Positions 32,558 to 42,422 of a DNA stretch of 64,000 bases are shown piece by piece. Position 1 is the first letter of the stretch; each line of letters begins with the position of its first letter. Under the pieces are notes generated by a model. The model made no database searches. It was not told the origin of the DNA and worked only from the letters and a program-made list of their open reading frames with translations. A program made the translations under genes and the position numbers. Source of the DNA: Synechococcus sp. LTW-R (lineage in GTDB: Bacteria; Cyanobacteriota; Cyanobacteriia; PCC-6307; Cyanobiaceae); assembly GCF_014217875.1 (NCBI RefSeq), contig NZ_CP059060.1, positions 930,001-994,000 of the forward strand. The letters run 5' to 3'.

Positions 32558-33277
32558 CTACGGGCGTTGCAAAGGGCGCCCCACCGCCTGCCGTGCCCGC
32601 TGCTCGGCGACCTGCAGCTGTTCGCTGAGCTCGGCGGTCAAGGCCTTGATCTGCTCACGCTCGGGACCAGCCAGCCGCAGCGAGGGTCCAAAGCAGAGGG
32701 CGGCCTGATCACCCAGGCGGGGTTTGGCATGGCCATAGGCAATTCCCACGGGCACCACCTGAACCGCGACCCCTTGGCCTTCCGCCAGGGCGGTCAAGCG
32801 CGCCAGGCCGGGCATCAGGCGCATGGCGGGATCGTTTTGGTTGATCTTCCCCTCGGGGAACATCACCAGCTGATTGCCCCCCTCCAGCAGATCCACGGCA
32901 AAGCGCAGCGAGGCGGCCGCGGGCTTGCGGGGGTTCACCGGGAAGCAGCCCAGGCGATGCAGGAACCAACCCTGCAGGCCGGTCATCTCATCGCTGGTGA
33001 CCATGAAGCGGCAGTCCCGGCCGGTGACCCGGCGGCCGGCCGCATGGGGAAGCATCAGCGCATCCCAGCGGGAGCGGTGGGTCGGCGCAAGCAGGACCGG
33101 ACCGTCGTCAGGCAGGTTCTCCCGGCCCAAGACCGTCAGACCGCCGCCAAAGAAGCCCTTCAGGGCGACGTCCTGGGTGAGCACCATCGCCACGGGCGCC
33201 AACCAGGGGTTGATGCCATTGCAGAGACTCTTCTCACGCGCTGTGAGGGCCACCGATGCCGTGCCTGACGCCGTCAT
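32558..33277 (-). CDS. plsC: 1-acyl-sn-glycerol-3-phosphate acyltransferase (PlsC-like)
   Basis: A 239-residue protein. The acyltransferase block I is THRSRWDAL (HX4D, His67-Asp72). RLGCFPVNP follows. MFPEGKIN is the substrate-binding FPEG block, and VVPVGIAYG is block IV. This enzyme class acylates lysophosphatidate at the membrane during glycerolipid synthesis. One hydrophobic segment near residues 25-45 may anchor it. Divergent from pdxJ. Substrate could be another lysophospholipid. Confidence 0.9.
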   Translation of the reverse strand: MTASGTASVALTAREKSLCNGINPWLAPVAMVLTQDVALKGFFGGGLTVLGRENLPDDGPVLLAPTHRSRWDALMLPHAAGRRVTGRDCRFMVTSDEMTGLQGWFLHRLGCFPVNPRKPAAASLRFAVDLLEGGNQLVMFPEGKINQNDPAMRLMPGLARLTALAEGQGVAVQVVPVGIAYGHAKPRLGDQAALCFGPSLRLAGPEREQIKALTAELSEQLQVAEQRARQAVGRPLQRP

Positions 33278-33411
33278 CGGACTGGGAAACCTCGCAAAAA
33301 CTGTCGAGGCAAACTAGGGGCGAACCCCAGGCGATAGCCCGTGGGGCAGGCAGTTAATCGAGCGGGCCCGGCGGCGCCATCCATAGGATCCGCCTAGAAG
33401 CAGCGGTTGCC

Positions 33412-34161
33412 ATGGCGAGCCTTGGCGTCAACATCGATCACATCGCCAATGTGCGCCAGGCCCGCCGCACGGTCGAACCCGACCCGGTGAGCTATGCCCT
33501 GCTGGCCGAACTGGGCGGCGCCGACGGCATCACGGTGCACCTGCGCGAAGACCGGCGCCACATCCAGGACCGGGATGTGGAGTTGCTGCGTCAGGTGGTC
33601 CGCAGCCGCCTGAACCTCGAGATGGCGGCGACCGCCGAGATGGAGGCAATCGCCCTGCGGATCAAGCCGGACTTGGTCACCCTGGTGCCTGAGAAGCGCG
33701 AGGAGGTCACCACCGAAGGCGGCCTGGATGTGGCCGGGCAACTCAGCAGCATCAAGGGAATCTCCGGCCGTCTGCAGGACGCCGGCATCGGCGTGAGCCT
33801 GTTCGTGGACGCCGAGCCCGCCCAGCTGGAGGCCTGCCAGGCCAGCGGTGCCCGCTGGGTGGAGCTGCACACCGGCACCTACGCCGAAGCCAACTGGCAG
33901 CAGCAAGCCAAGGAATTGGCGCGGATCACGGAGGGCACCTTCATCGCCCGCAGCCTGGGCCTGCGGGTCAACGCCGGCCATGGCCTCACCTATCAAAACG
34001 TTGAGCCGATCGCCGCCATCGAAGGGATGGAGGAGCTCAACATCGGCCACACCATCGTGGCTCGGGCCCTGGCGGTGGGCCTGGAGGAGGCCGTGCGGCA
34101 GATGAAGGCTTTGGTCCAGAATCCCTGCCGGGAACCCCTCTTCGGCAGCACCAGTTCATGA
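33412..34161 (+). CDS. pdxJ: Pyridoxine 5'-phosphate synthase
   Basis: A 249-residue TIM barrel. [51 protein letters not shown] and [14 protein letters not shown] carry the family's catalytic Glu, His and Gly-rich phosphate-binding residues. PdxJ condenses deoxyxylulose 5-phosphate with 3-amino-2-oxopropyl phosphate to form pyridoxine phosphate. Standard length. It overlaps ycf54 by 4 nt. Confidence 0.97.
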   Translation: MASLGVNIDHIANVRQARRTVEPDPVSYALLAELGGADGITVHLREDRRHIQDRDVELLRQVVRSRLNLEMAATAEMEAIALRIKPDLVTLVPEKREEVTTEGGLDVAGQLSSIKGISGRLQDAGIGVSLFVDAEPAQLEACQASGARWVELHTGTYAEANWQQQAKELARITEGTFIARSLGLRVNAGHGLTYQNVEPIAAIEGMEELNIGHTIVARALAVGLEEAVRQMKALVQNPCREPLFGSTSS

Positions 34162-34478
34162 CCCAGTACCACTTCGTGGCCGCCAGTGAGGCCTTCCTCA
34201 CCGTGGAAGAGCCCCTCGATGAGGTGCTGCGCGAGCGTGTCCGCAATTACGGCGAACAGGGCAAGGCGATCGACTTCTGGCTCGTGAAGCGCCCCGCATT
34301 CCTGCAAGCCCCCGAGCTCAAGGCGATCGCCGATCAGGTCCCCCAGCCGGCCGCCGCCGTGGTCTCCACCGATCCGAAGTTCATCGACTTCATGAAGCTC
34401 CGCCTGGAGTTCGTCGCCAAGGGCAGCTTCGAAGCTCCCTCCAGCGCGATCCCCGACGCCCTGGCCAGCGCCGCCTGA
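34158..34478 (+). CDS. ycf54: Ycf54 (DUF2488), Mg-protoporphyrin monomethylester cyclase accessory protein
   Basis: A 106-residue protein. [20 protein letters not shown], then [19 protein letters not shown] and [20 protein letters not shown] match Ycf54 throughout, including [10 protein letters not shown] at the end. Ycf54 supports the aerobic cyclase that forms the chlorophyll E-ring. Its ATG overlaps the pdxJ stop, so translation is probably coupled. Confidence 0.95.
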   Translation: MTQYHFVAASEAFLTVEEPLDEVLRERVRNYGEQGKAIDFWLVKRPAFLQAPELKAIADQVPQPAAAVVSTDPKFIDFMKLRLEFVAKGSFEAPSSAIPDALASAA

Positions 34479-34480
34479 AC

Positions 34481-34840
34481 TCAGAAGAGGCCCAGGAACT
34501 TCTTGCGGGGCTCGTCCCCTGTGGGCCGGCCCTGGGCTCCGTCCTGTTGATAGCGGGGCTTGGCGTCACCAATGGTGAGCACGGCCTCTTTGTTCTTCCA
34601 CCAGACCCAATCGCGGATCGGAGGCGTGCGGGTCAGGTCCGCCTGGGTCAACCCCAGACCCAATTTGGAGGAGGCGTTCAGCAGCACCTCCACCATTTCG
34701 TCGCCGTTCGCGCACTTGGCGAGAGCTTCGTTCGTGCGCTTGGCCCCATCGAGGGCCTTCACCAAAATCGCCACCCGCTGACTGACCGAGAGGCTGCGCG
34801 GGTCGACCGGCTGGGGGCTCTGGGGGGTCTCGCTTTCCAT
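34481..34840 (-). CDS. Hypothetical protein
   Basis: A 119-residue soluble protein: SVSQRVAILVKALDGAKRTN, then GDEMVEVLLNASSKLGLGLT and DLTRTPPIRDWVWWKNKEAV. The helical start with LVKAL..A..T, and a GLGLT-like turn, faintly recalls the Nif11 leader domain, but there is no leader-like Gly-Gly end. It converges on ycf54 with a 2-nt gap. Function unknown. Confidence 0.7.
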   Translation of the reverse strand: MESETPQSPQPVDPRSLSVSQRVAILVKALDGAKRTNEALAKCANGDEMVEVLLNASSKLGLGLTQADLTRTPPIRDWVWWKNKEAVLTIGDAKPRYQQDGAQGRPTGDEPRKKFLGLF

Positions 34841-34944
34841 CCAGAGGGGCGTGGTTACGGGGACGTTATCCCGTTTTCAGCGCCTGAGAGGGGATGCCCA
34901 CAAGGGGCTGACAGATCGTCAAGGCTCCGGCCAAAGTGGTGGAT

Positions 34945-35583
34945 ATGACGAGCGTCAGTCGCAAAGCCCGCCACTGGGTGATCGGTGATGTGCACGGCTG
35001 CTCGGGCTCCCTCGAGCAGCTCCTCGCCCAGCTGCCCGCAGGCGACCGTCTGATTTTTTGCGGCGACGCCATCAACCGCGGCCCCGACACCCCGGCCACG
35101 ATGGAGCGGATCTGGGGCCTGGTGGACAGCGGCCGCGCGATCTGGCTGCGGGGCAACCATGAGCAGGATCTGATCGACGCCCTGCGCAGCGCCCCCGGCA
35201 GCAGCGGTGGCGCTGGCGCCGAGACCCGCCGCCAACTCGGTCCAGAAGGATGCGCCCTCTGGCTGAAGCGCCTCGAGCAGCTGCCCCTGGCCTACTGGGG
35301 GGAGAGCTGGGTCGCCACCCACGCCGGCTTCAACCCCAGCACCTGGCAGCCGGACCTGCGGGTGCGCATGGGCTTCTGGGAGCAGTACGACGGTCGCTTC
35401 GGTGATGTCGTGATCGGCCACACCCCCGGCCCCAACGTGCGCCGTCTTCCGAACATCGTCATGGTGGACACCGGCGCCTGCTACGGCGGTGACCTCAGCG
35501 CCTACTGCCCCGAAAGTCGCGAGGTGGTGTCAGTACCGGGTCTTGCCCATAACCTGCAGTCGCCAAGCCTGAGCCCCGTCTGA
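34945..35583 (+). CDS. Calcineurin-like phosphoesterase, PPP/ApaH-like
   Basis: A 212-residue protein. WVIGDVHGC (~11-19), IFCGDAINRGPDTPA (~37-51) and WLRGNHEQDLIDAL (~66-79) are the metal-binding GDxHG, GDxxxRG and GNHE motifs. GHTPGPN supplies a further His. The second motif has Asn-Arg-Gly as in ApaH-like enzymes rather than VDRG of protein phosphatases. Substrates could be phosphoproteins or dinucleoside polyphosphates. ATG at 34945 is chosen over two upstream GTG codons. It lies 3 nt before recC. Confidence 0.87.
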   Translation: MTSVSRKARHWVIGDVHGCSGSLEQLLAQLPAGDRLIFCGDAINRGPDTPATMERIWGLVDSGRAIWLRGNHEQDLIDALRSAPGSSGGAGAETRRQLGPEGCALWLKRLEQLPLAYWGESWVATHAGFNPSTWQPDLRVRMGFWEQYDGRFGDVVIGHTPGPNVRRLPNIVMVDTGACYGGDLSAYCPESREVVSVPGLAHNLQSPSLSPV

Positions 35584-35586
35584 GCC

Positions 35587-38500
35587 TTGCTCACGGTTTA
35601 TCGCAGCAACCGCGCTGAGCTGCTGGCTCGCGTCCTGGCCACGAACCTGCAATTGCATCCGCCGGGACTACTCGAGGAGGCCCAGGTGGTGGTGAACACC
35701 TGGCCGACGAGCCGCTGGCTCGGGGAGCAACTGGCCCTGGCCAATCCGGCCGGCATCGCCGCGAACCTGCGCTTCCCCTTCCCGAGCAGCCTGCTGCGGC
35801 AGCTGGTGAACAGCTGGCTCGGCGAGGAGAGCACCGGTCCCGATCCCTGGCGGGCCCAAAACCTGGTTTGGCCCCTGCTGGAGCTGCTGCCGGAGCTCTT
35901 ACAGAGTCCAACGGCGCAGCCCCTTCGCCAATGGCTCGCGGTTCGCTCCTCCGGTCTGGAGACCCTAGATCCAGCCCTCTGGCAACTGGCCCGGGCAATC
36001 GCCGATGCCATCGATGACTACGGGCTCTACCGGCCGGCCCTGCTGGAGGCCTGGCTCAGCGACAAGCCCCAGACCCTGCCGGAGGGGTTGCAGTGGCAGC
36101 CGGAACTGCTGCGGCGCCTGGTAGACCGTCTCGGGAGCCTGCCCTTTGGCGTGCGGGCGCGGGAGCTCATCCACAGGCTCCAGGGCGGCTGGAGGCCGGA
36201 ACTCTCCAGCGCGCAACCGCTCCGTCTGTTTGGCCTGAGCAGCCTGGCTCCCGTTCAGGTCGAACTGCTGCAGACCCTCTCGGCGGTGCGGGACGTGGAG
36301 CTCTACATGCTCACCCCCTGCCGCGATCTCTGGCAGCGCAGCAGCCCGGCCGCCCTGAGCGATCCCCTGGCCGCTGACTGGCTGCTGAGCGTGCCCGGCC
36401 TCGAGGCTCGCTTTGGCCGGCTCGGGGCGGAATTTCAGCAGTTGCTCGAAGGCACCGGCGAGAGCCAACTGGGCCAGTGGCAGGAGGGGGATCTGTTTTT
36501 TGCCCCTGCGACGGCCGCCCGCCACGACGGCCGGGAGCCCTCCCTGCTGGAGCAACTGCAGGAGCAACTGGTCTGCGGCGAACCCGAGGCGGAGCAGCCC
36601 CTGACGCGGGAGCCGCGGGATCGCTCCCTGGAGTTCCACGCCTGCCCGGGGCGGCTGCGCCAACTGCAGGTGGTGCGTGATCAGATCCTCCAGCTGCTGG
36701 CGGCGGACCCCAGCCTGGAGCCGCGGGACATCCTCGTGATGACGCCCCAGGTGGAGGCCTTCGCGCCCCTGGTGGCGGCCGTCTTTGGCGACACGGAGGC
36801 CACCGGAGTGCGGCTGCCCTGGCGTCTGACGGACCGCAGCCAACAGAGCGAGGCGGGCATCGCCCAGGGCCTGTTGGCCCTGCTGCAACTCGGCGGAGAA
36901 CGGCTCACGGCGACCGCCCTGGAGGGCGTGCTCAATTGCAGTCCCCTGCTGGCGGCCCAGCAGCTCGACGCCAGTGAGTCCGGCGAGCTCACGGCCCTCC
37001 TGCAACGGGCGGGCTTCCGCTGGGGGCTCGATGGACGCGACCGCGGCGGCGACCCCAGCCACAGCCTGCGTTGGGCGATCGATCGCCTCGTACTCGGGCT
37101 GGTGCTCCCCGACATCCCTGGCCTGGCCCCAGGCGAGACCGCTCCGCTGGCCCTGGCCGGCAGCCTCGAGCAGCAGGGCCGTTGGATCGCCCTGCTGCGG
37201 CAACTGCTCAGCAGCTTGCAGTGGTTCGCCCAACCCCGCCGCGTGCCGGAGTGGGTGCAGGGCCTGCGGGAGCAACTACCGCTGCTCTTTGGCGACGGCG
37301 GCAGCTGGGACTGGGAGCTGCAGACGATCCATGCCGCGCTGGCGGACTGGCAGGCGGTGGCCGGCGAGAGTCCCCTCAAGCTGGCGGCACCGGTGGTGGC
37401 GGATGTCCTGACAGAGCGGCTCAGCGAGGGCAGCGGCCGCTTTGGTCACCGCTCGGGAGCCCTGACCATCAGTGCCCTGGAGCCGATGCGAGCGATCCCC
37501 CACCGGGTGGTGGTGCTGATGGGACTGGACGCCGGGGTCTTCCCGCGCCAACGCCAGCGGCCGGGCTTCCACCTGATGGAGCAACGCCGCGAGCTGGGCG
37601 ATCCCAACAGCGGCGATCAGGACCGCTATGTCCTGCTGGAGGCGCTGCTCTCGGCGCGGCAGCACCTGCTGCTCAGTTGGAGCTGCCGCGATGAACGCAC
37701 CGGCGAGCCTCTCGAGGCCTCGACCCCGGTGCGCCAGTGGCTCGAGCTGCTGACGCAACAACTCGGCAGCGGAGCCGTTCCCCTGCGGGAGCACGCCGCG
37801 AATGCCCTCGAGCGCAGCAACTTTCTGGAGATGGCGCCCTGGCCCGCGGCGAGTTGCGACCAACGGCTCCTGCAGGTGCGCCAACAGCTCGAGCAAGGAG
37901 AGCTGAGCAGCCAGCAGGGGCTGGCCTTCAGCGCCCCACCCGCAGCCGCTGAGACCACACTGGACAAGAGCTGGAGCGATCTGCAGCAGTGGCTCCAGGC
38001 CCCGCAACGGCTCTGGCTGGAGGAGCTGGGGCTGCGTCCCAAGGAATTCGATCAGCCGGTGCTGGACCTCGAAGCCCTGGAGCTCGGGGAGCGGGAGCGC
38101 TCGGCCCTGCTGCGCCGCGAATGGGAGGTCGAGGACCCAGAAGCGGACGCCCCCAATTGGCGGGAACTCGAGCGGGGCCGAGGAGTACTGCCCCCCTTGG
38201 CCGCTGGTGTTCTGGAGGTGGCGCAACTGGAGCAGCGCTGGGGGAGCCTGCGCGACTGCCTGGAGTTACTCGGGGAGCCGGAGCAGCACGCGCTGGCCTG
38301 GCAGCACTACGAGACCGAGCTCAGCAGCCGAGGCGGCCAACTGGTGCTGATCCACACCGCGAAACCGCGCACGCCCCAACGGCTGCAGCTCTGGCTGGAG
38401 TGCCTGCTCGCCGCGGCCGCCGGCCTGAACCTGCGGGGGGCCGCCCTGGTGGGCCGCGATCGCCACCGCTTCCGGGTGTTGGAGCGCTACGAGCTCCCCG

Positions 38501-38826
38501 CACCCGCGCTCGCCGCAGAGCTGCTGGAGCAACTGCAGGGCTGGCGCGACGCCCACCGCACGGACTGCTGGGGCCTGCCACCGGAAACCGGCTGGGCCTT
38601 CGCGAGCGCGGAGAGCAGCAAACCGGGGCAGGGGCGCGGCTGGGCCAAGGCCAAGGACGCCTGGGAGGGGGGCTTTCAACAGCGGGCCGAGCGCGAGGAC
38701 CCCGTGCAACGGGTCTGCTTCGGTTCAGACCTCCCCCTAGGGGACCTGCTCACCCCCGAGCTCCAGAGCCTGGCGTTGAGCCTGCACGGGCCCTTGTTGG
38801 AGCGCCGTAAGGAGGTCAAGGCATGA
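35587..38826 (+). CDS. recC: RecC subunit of exodeoxyribonuclease V
   Basis: A 1079-residue protein with TTG start, beginning MLTVYRSNRAELLARVLATN as RecC proteins do. VVNTWPTSRWLGEQLAL and PFPSSLLRQLVNSWL follow in the inactive helicase-like half. RVVVLMGLDAGVFPRQRQRP, LMEQRRELGDPNSGDQDRYV and LLSWSCRDERTGEPLEAS match RecC. RecC holds the complex together and recognises Chi. First gene of an overlapping recC-recB-recD operon. Confidence 0.96.
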   Translation: MLTVYRSNRAELLARVLATNLQLHPPGLLEEAQVVVNTWPTSRWLGEQLALANPAGIAANLRFPFPSSLLRQLVNSWLGEESTGPDPWRAQNLVWPLLELLPELLQSPTAQPLRQWLAVRSSGLETLDPALWQLARAIADAIDDYGLYRPALLEAWLSDKPQTLPEGLQWQPELLRRLVDRLGSLPFGVRARELIHRLQGGWRPELSSAQPLRLFGLSSLAPVQVELLQTLSAVRDVELYMLTPCRDLWQRSSPAALSDPLAADWLLSVPGLEARFGRLGAEFQQLLEGTGESQLGQWQEGDLFFAPATAARHDGREPSLLEQLQEQLVCGEPEAEQPLTREPRDRSLEFHACPGRLRQLQVVRDQILQLLAADPSLEPRDILVMTPQVEAFAPLVAAVFGDTEATGVRLPWRLTDRSQQSEAGIAQGLLALLQLGGERLTATALEGVLNCSPLLAAQQLDASESGELTALLQRAGFRWGLDGRDRGGDPSHSLRWAIDRLVLGLVLPDIPGLAPGETAPLALAGSLEQQGRWIALLRQLLSSLQWFAQPRRVPEWVQGLREQLPLLFGDGGSWDWELQTIHAALADWQAVAGESPLKLAAPVVADVLTERLSEGSGRFGHRSGALTISALEPMRAIPHRVVVLMGLDAGVFPRQRQRPGFHLMEQRRELGDPNSGDQDRYVLLEALLSARQHLLLSWSCRDERTGEPLEASTPVRQWLELLTQQLGSGAVPLREHAANALERSNFLEMAPWPAASCDQRLLQVRQQLEQGELSSQQGLAFSAPPAAAETTLDKSWSDLQQWLQAPQRLWLEELGLRPKEFDQPVLDLEALELGERERSALLRREWEVEDPEADAPNWRELERGRGVLPPLAAGVLEVAQLEQRWGSLRDCLELLGEPEQHALAWQHYETELSSRGGQLVLIHTAKPRTPQRLQLWLECLLAAAAGLNLRGAALVGRDRHRFRVLERYELPAPALAAELLEQLQGWRDAHRTDCWGLPPETGWAFASAESSKPGQGRGWAKAKDAWEGGFQQRAEREDPVQRVCFGSDLPLGDLLTPELQSLALSLHGPLLERRKEVKA

Positions 38827-41800
38827 GCCTGGCCCCCTTTGATGCCAACGCCTTCAGCCTCGCCCCGGGGATTCGCCTGCTGGAGGCGAGCGCCGGCACC
38901 GGCAAGACCTTCGCCCTGGCCCATCTGGTGCTGCGGCTCCTCAGCGAGGGGCCTCGGCCCCTGGAGGTCGAGGAGCTGCTGGTGGTCACCTTCACGGATG
39001 CCGCCGCCGCGGAATTGCGGGACCGCATCGCCCGCCGCCTGCAGGACGCCCTGGTCCTGCTCGATGCTCAAGACATCGAGGCCGATGAACCGCTGCAGCT
39101 GTGGCGCTCGGCCCTGGAACCCGAGCAGGTGCAACGCATCAAGGGACGGCTGCTACTGGCCCTGGAGCTGCTGGATCGCGCCGACATCACGACCATCCAC
39201 GGCTTCTGCCGCCGGACCCTGCAGCGCCATGCCCTCGAAGCCGGCCTCGGCCCCGACGTGGCCTTGGAGAGCCAGGGACGGGAGCGGAGACAACAGCTCG
39301 TCCATGACTACTGGCAGCAGCAGGTCCTGCCCTTGGCACCCCATCTGGTGGCGGGACTGCAGAGCCAGCAGGTCAACCCGGAGCAGCTGGTGAACCTACT
39401 GGGCAGCCTCGATGGCGACCCGGCCCTGCAGCTCGCCCCCCTACCGGAGGGATGGAGCAGCAGCGTGAGCCTGGCGGAGCAACTGCCGGCGTTCTGGAGC
39501 GCGAGCTGGGCAGCGTTCAGCGCCGAATGGCCAAGCCGCTGTGAGGCGCTGGAGGAGGAGTTCGCGGCGGCCGCCGTGGAACTCAAGAGCTTGGGGGTCG
39601 ACTACAAGCCCTATCGCCTCAAGGCCAAGCCGGATCGCGTGAACCGCGTTCAGACCTGGTTCGGCCAGCTGGAGGGACCGGCCGGCTACGACGCGGTGCT
39701 GCAGCAGGAGGACCTCAAGAAATACTTTCACCCCGGCCCCTTCACGAAGGCCGCGGCCCCCGCCCATGGCGATCAGGTCTCCCTGCCCCAGGCCCCGCTG
39801 CTGGAGGCCATCGCCGCCCTGGTGGAGGGACCCGCGGAACGCGCGCTGCTGCACTTCTGCCACTGGGGCCGAGCGGAGCTGCAGCGGCGGCGCAAGCGCA
39901 GCGGTGAGATCAGCTTTGGCCAACTGCTCGAGCAACTCGACCCGGGTCCGGAGGCGACGGCGGCCTCGGCCCTGCTGCAGGCGGTGGCGAATCGCTACCG
40001 GGCGGCGCTGATTGACGAGTTCCAGGACACCGATCCGATCCAGTGGCGCATCCTGAAGCGGGCCTTTGCCGCGGAACCCGGCCGCCATCTGCTCGTGATG
40101 GTGGGCGATCCCAAGCAGGCGATCTACCGCTTCCGCGGCGGGGAGCTGCAGACCTACCGCCAGGCGGCCGAAGAAGCCGATGGCCGCTTTGGCCTCTTCG
40201 AGAACCGCCGCTCCAACAGCGACCTGGTGGCGGGACTGAACGCCTTGATGCGGCCCGGGCTGATCCAGAGCGGACTCGAGGTGCCCGAGGTGCTGGCGAA
40301 GGCCAACAAGGGACACCTGAAGCTCCCCGGCGACTCGAAGCCGTTGCAGCTGCTGGAGCTCGACCCCAGCGAAAGCCTCGAAGCCCAGGTGGCGGGCCTC
40401 TGCCAGGAGCTCTTGAGCCAGGGGCTGGAGCTGGACGGCCGGCCGATCGACCCGGGTGACATCTGCATGTTGGTCAGCCGCCACGACCAGGCCGAAGCCC
40501 TGCGGGCCGCCCTGGAACGCCGGCAGATCCCCAGCCGCCTGGTGAGCCGCGGTGATGTCTTTGAAAGCCTCGGGGCCAGTGCCCTGCAGCGCTTCCTTGA
40601 TGCCCTCGCCCAACCCGGTCAGCTGGGACGCCTGAAGTTGTTGGCGGCCTCGGCCCTGCTGGGCTGGTCCGCCGCCGAGATCGAGACCAGCAGCTCGAGT
40701 CAGTGGGATCAGTTGGCCGCGGAGTTGAGTTCCCTGGCGGAACGGCTCCCCAAACTCGGCTTGACGGCGGCCTTGGCGCATCTGCAGGGGACGACGGGGC
40801 TGGCGCGACTCTCCCTGCGGGGCCGGGCCCTGGCCGATCTCCAGCAGGCCGCAGAGCTGGTGCAGGAGCAGATGCACCGCCAAGGCCTTGGGGCCCAGGC
40901 GGCCGCGGATTGGCTCAGGCGTCTGCGCCTGGAGGAGAACCGCGACAGCCCCGAGGCCCATCTCTGCCGCAGCGATGCCGCCGAAGCCGCCATCGCCGTG
41001 GTGACGGTTCACCGCAGCAAAGGGCTCGAGTACCCCCTGGTGATCTGCCCCTACCTCTGGAAGGCCCCCAAAGCGGCGAAGCGCCTCGGCCGCCGCTGGA
41101 CGACGGGCGGTCAACCGCAACTGGACCTGCACCTGCAGACCCACTGGGGCATGGGCCGGCTCGCCGCCCAACATGACCAGCAAGCCCAGGTCGCTGAAGC
41201 GGAGCGCCTGGCCTACGTGGCCTGCACGCGTGCCCAACACCTGCTGGTGCTCGGCTGGCCCGGAGCGGACCTGGCCGACGCGGGGAACCCCCTCAGCAGC
41301 TGGCTACAGGAGCGGGAGGAGGACGTGCCGCTCGCACGCATCCAGGCCAGAGGCGAGATCAGCCAGCCCTGGCGGCCCGCCCCTGCCATAGGGCAGCTGA
41401 GCCTGGGACCCCGGCCGAAGCGCTCCCTCGACAGCAGTTGGGGCCGAGCCAGCTATTCCGCCTGGGCCCACTCCCAAGTGAGCCTGCCGCCGGAGCTGCA
41501 GGAGGAGGGCCGCGACACCGATGCCTTGGGCGATGGGTTCGACGAGGCCCTGCTTAAAGACAGCGGCAACGGCAACGGCGAGGCGGCGGTTTGGCCAGAC
41601 CTGGGGCCAATGGCCCAGTTCCCCCGGGGGGCCGGCCCTGGCGACGCCCTGCACCGAATCCTCGAGCGCCTCGACTACGGCGCGGTAGCCCGCGGGGAAC
41701 GGGAGGAAGCCGACGCGGTCATCGCTCAAGAACTGGAGCGCGCGGGTCTGGAGGGGAAGGCCTGCGCGGGTCTTTTCGAGGCCCTGGAGCAATTGATGTG

Positions 41801-42422
41801 CACACCGCTTGGCGGCGTTCTCGGCGGCTGCCGCTTGGGGGACCTCCTGCCTGGCTCCTGGCTGAATGAGATGAACTTCGATCTGCCCCTGGCAACCGAA
41901 GGGGAGGAGCTGCGCCTGGTGCGCAGCAGCGGACTGGCCCAGGCCTTCGCCCAACACCCGGGCGGCCGCTTTGGTCCGGCCTACGCCAAGACGTTGCAGG
42001 GACTGGATGTGGCCAGCCGCGGCTTCCTGACGGGATCGATTGACCTGCTCTTCTGCTGGCAGGGGCGGTGGTGGGTGGCGGACTGGAAGAGCAACTGGCT
42101 CGGCCAGCGGGATCGTCTCGGCCAAGTGAGCCGTTGCGGACCCAACGACTACTCAGAAGCGGCGATGGAGACCCTGATGGCGAGCAGCCATTACCCCCTG
42201 CAGGCCCACCTGTACCTGGTGGCCCTGCATCGCTATCTGCTCTGGCGACTGCCCGACTACGACCCCAGAGAGCACCTGGGGGGCTACGCCTACGTCTTCC
42301 TGCGGGGCGTTCCCGGACCGACCCCGGATCCCACGTCACCGACCCCGGGGGTGCTGGTGGATCAACCCAGCCTGGAGCGGGTGCTGGCCATCGACGCCCT
42401 GCTGCGGGAGGGGCAACCATGA
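38823..42422 (+). CDS. recB: RecB helicase-nuclease subunit of exodeoxyribonuclease V
   Basis: A 1199-residue SF1A helicase: Walker A EASAGTGKTFALAHLVLRL (~21-39), VTFTDAAAAELRDRI, Walker B ALIDEFQDTDPIQW, VGDPKQAIYRFRGG, TVHRSKGLEYPLV and YVACTRAQHLLVL. The C-terminal nuclease domain has GDALHRILERLDY and GSIDLLFCWQGRWWVADWKS, preserving the catalytic Asp and D-x-K residues, plus SSHYPLQAHLYLVAL. It starts by ATGA overlap with recC and ends by ATGA overlap with recD. All key residues are intact. Confidence 0.97.
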   Translation: MSLAPFDANAFSLAPGIRLLEASAGTGKTFALAHLVLRLLSEGPRPLEVEELLVVTFTDAAAAELRDRIARRLQDALVLLDAQDIEADEPLQLWRSALEPEQVQRIKGRLLLALELLDRADITTIHGFCRRTLQRHALEAGLGPDVALESQGRERRQQLVHDYWQQQVLPLAPHLVAGLQSQQVNPEQLVNLLGSLDGDPALQLAPLPEGWSSSVSLAEQLPAFWSASWAAFSAEWPSRCEALEEEFAAAAVELKSLGVDYKPYRLKAKPDRVNRVQTWFGQLEGPAGYDAVLQQEDLKKYFHPGPFTKAAAPAHGDQVSLPQAPLLEAIAALVEGPAERALLHFCHWGRAELQRRRKRSGEISFGQLLEQLDPGPEATAASALLQAVANRYRAALIDEFQDTDPIQWRILKRAFAAEPGRHLLVMVGDPKQAIYRFRGGELQTYRQAAEEADGRFGLFENRRSNSDLVAGLNALMRPGLIQSGLEVPEVLAKANKGHLKLPGDSKPLQLLELDPSESLEAQVAGLCQELLSQGLELDGRPIDPGDICMLVSRHDQAEALRAALERRQIPSRLVSRGDVFESLGASALQRFLDALAQPGQLGRLKLLAASALLGWSAAEIETSSSSQWDQLAAELSSLAERLPKLGLTAALAHLQGTTGLARLSLRGRALADLQQAAELVQEQMHRQGLGAQAAADWLRRLRLEENRDSPEAHLCRSDAAEAAIAVVTVHRSKGLEYPLVICPYLWKAPKAAKRLGRRWTTGGQPQLDLHLQTHWGMGRLAAQHDQQAQVAEAERLAYVACTRAQHLLVLGWPGADLADAGNPLSSWLQEREEDVPLARIQARGEISQPWRPAPAIGQLSLGPRPKRSLDSSWGRASYSAWAHSQVSLPPELQEEGRDTDALGDGFDEALLKDSGNGNGEAAVWPDLGPMAQFPRGAGPGDALHRILERLDYGAVARGEREEADAVIAQELERAGLEGKACAGLFEALEQLMCTPLGGVLGGCRLGDLLPGSWLNEMNFDLPLATEGEELRLVRSSGLAQAFAQHPGGRFGPAYAKTLQGLDVASRGFLTGSIDLLFCWQGRWWVADWKSNWLGQRDRLGQVSRCGPNDYSEAAMETLMASSHYPLQAHLYLVALHRYLLWRLPDYDPREHLGGYAYVFLRGVPGPTPDPTSPTPGVLVDQPSLERVLAIDALLREGQP

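Noticed and set aside
39441-41240. 599-residue minus-strand ORF
   Set aside because: Antisense to recB, whose helicase motifs are intact.
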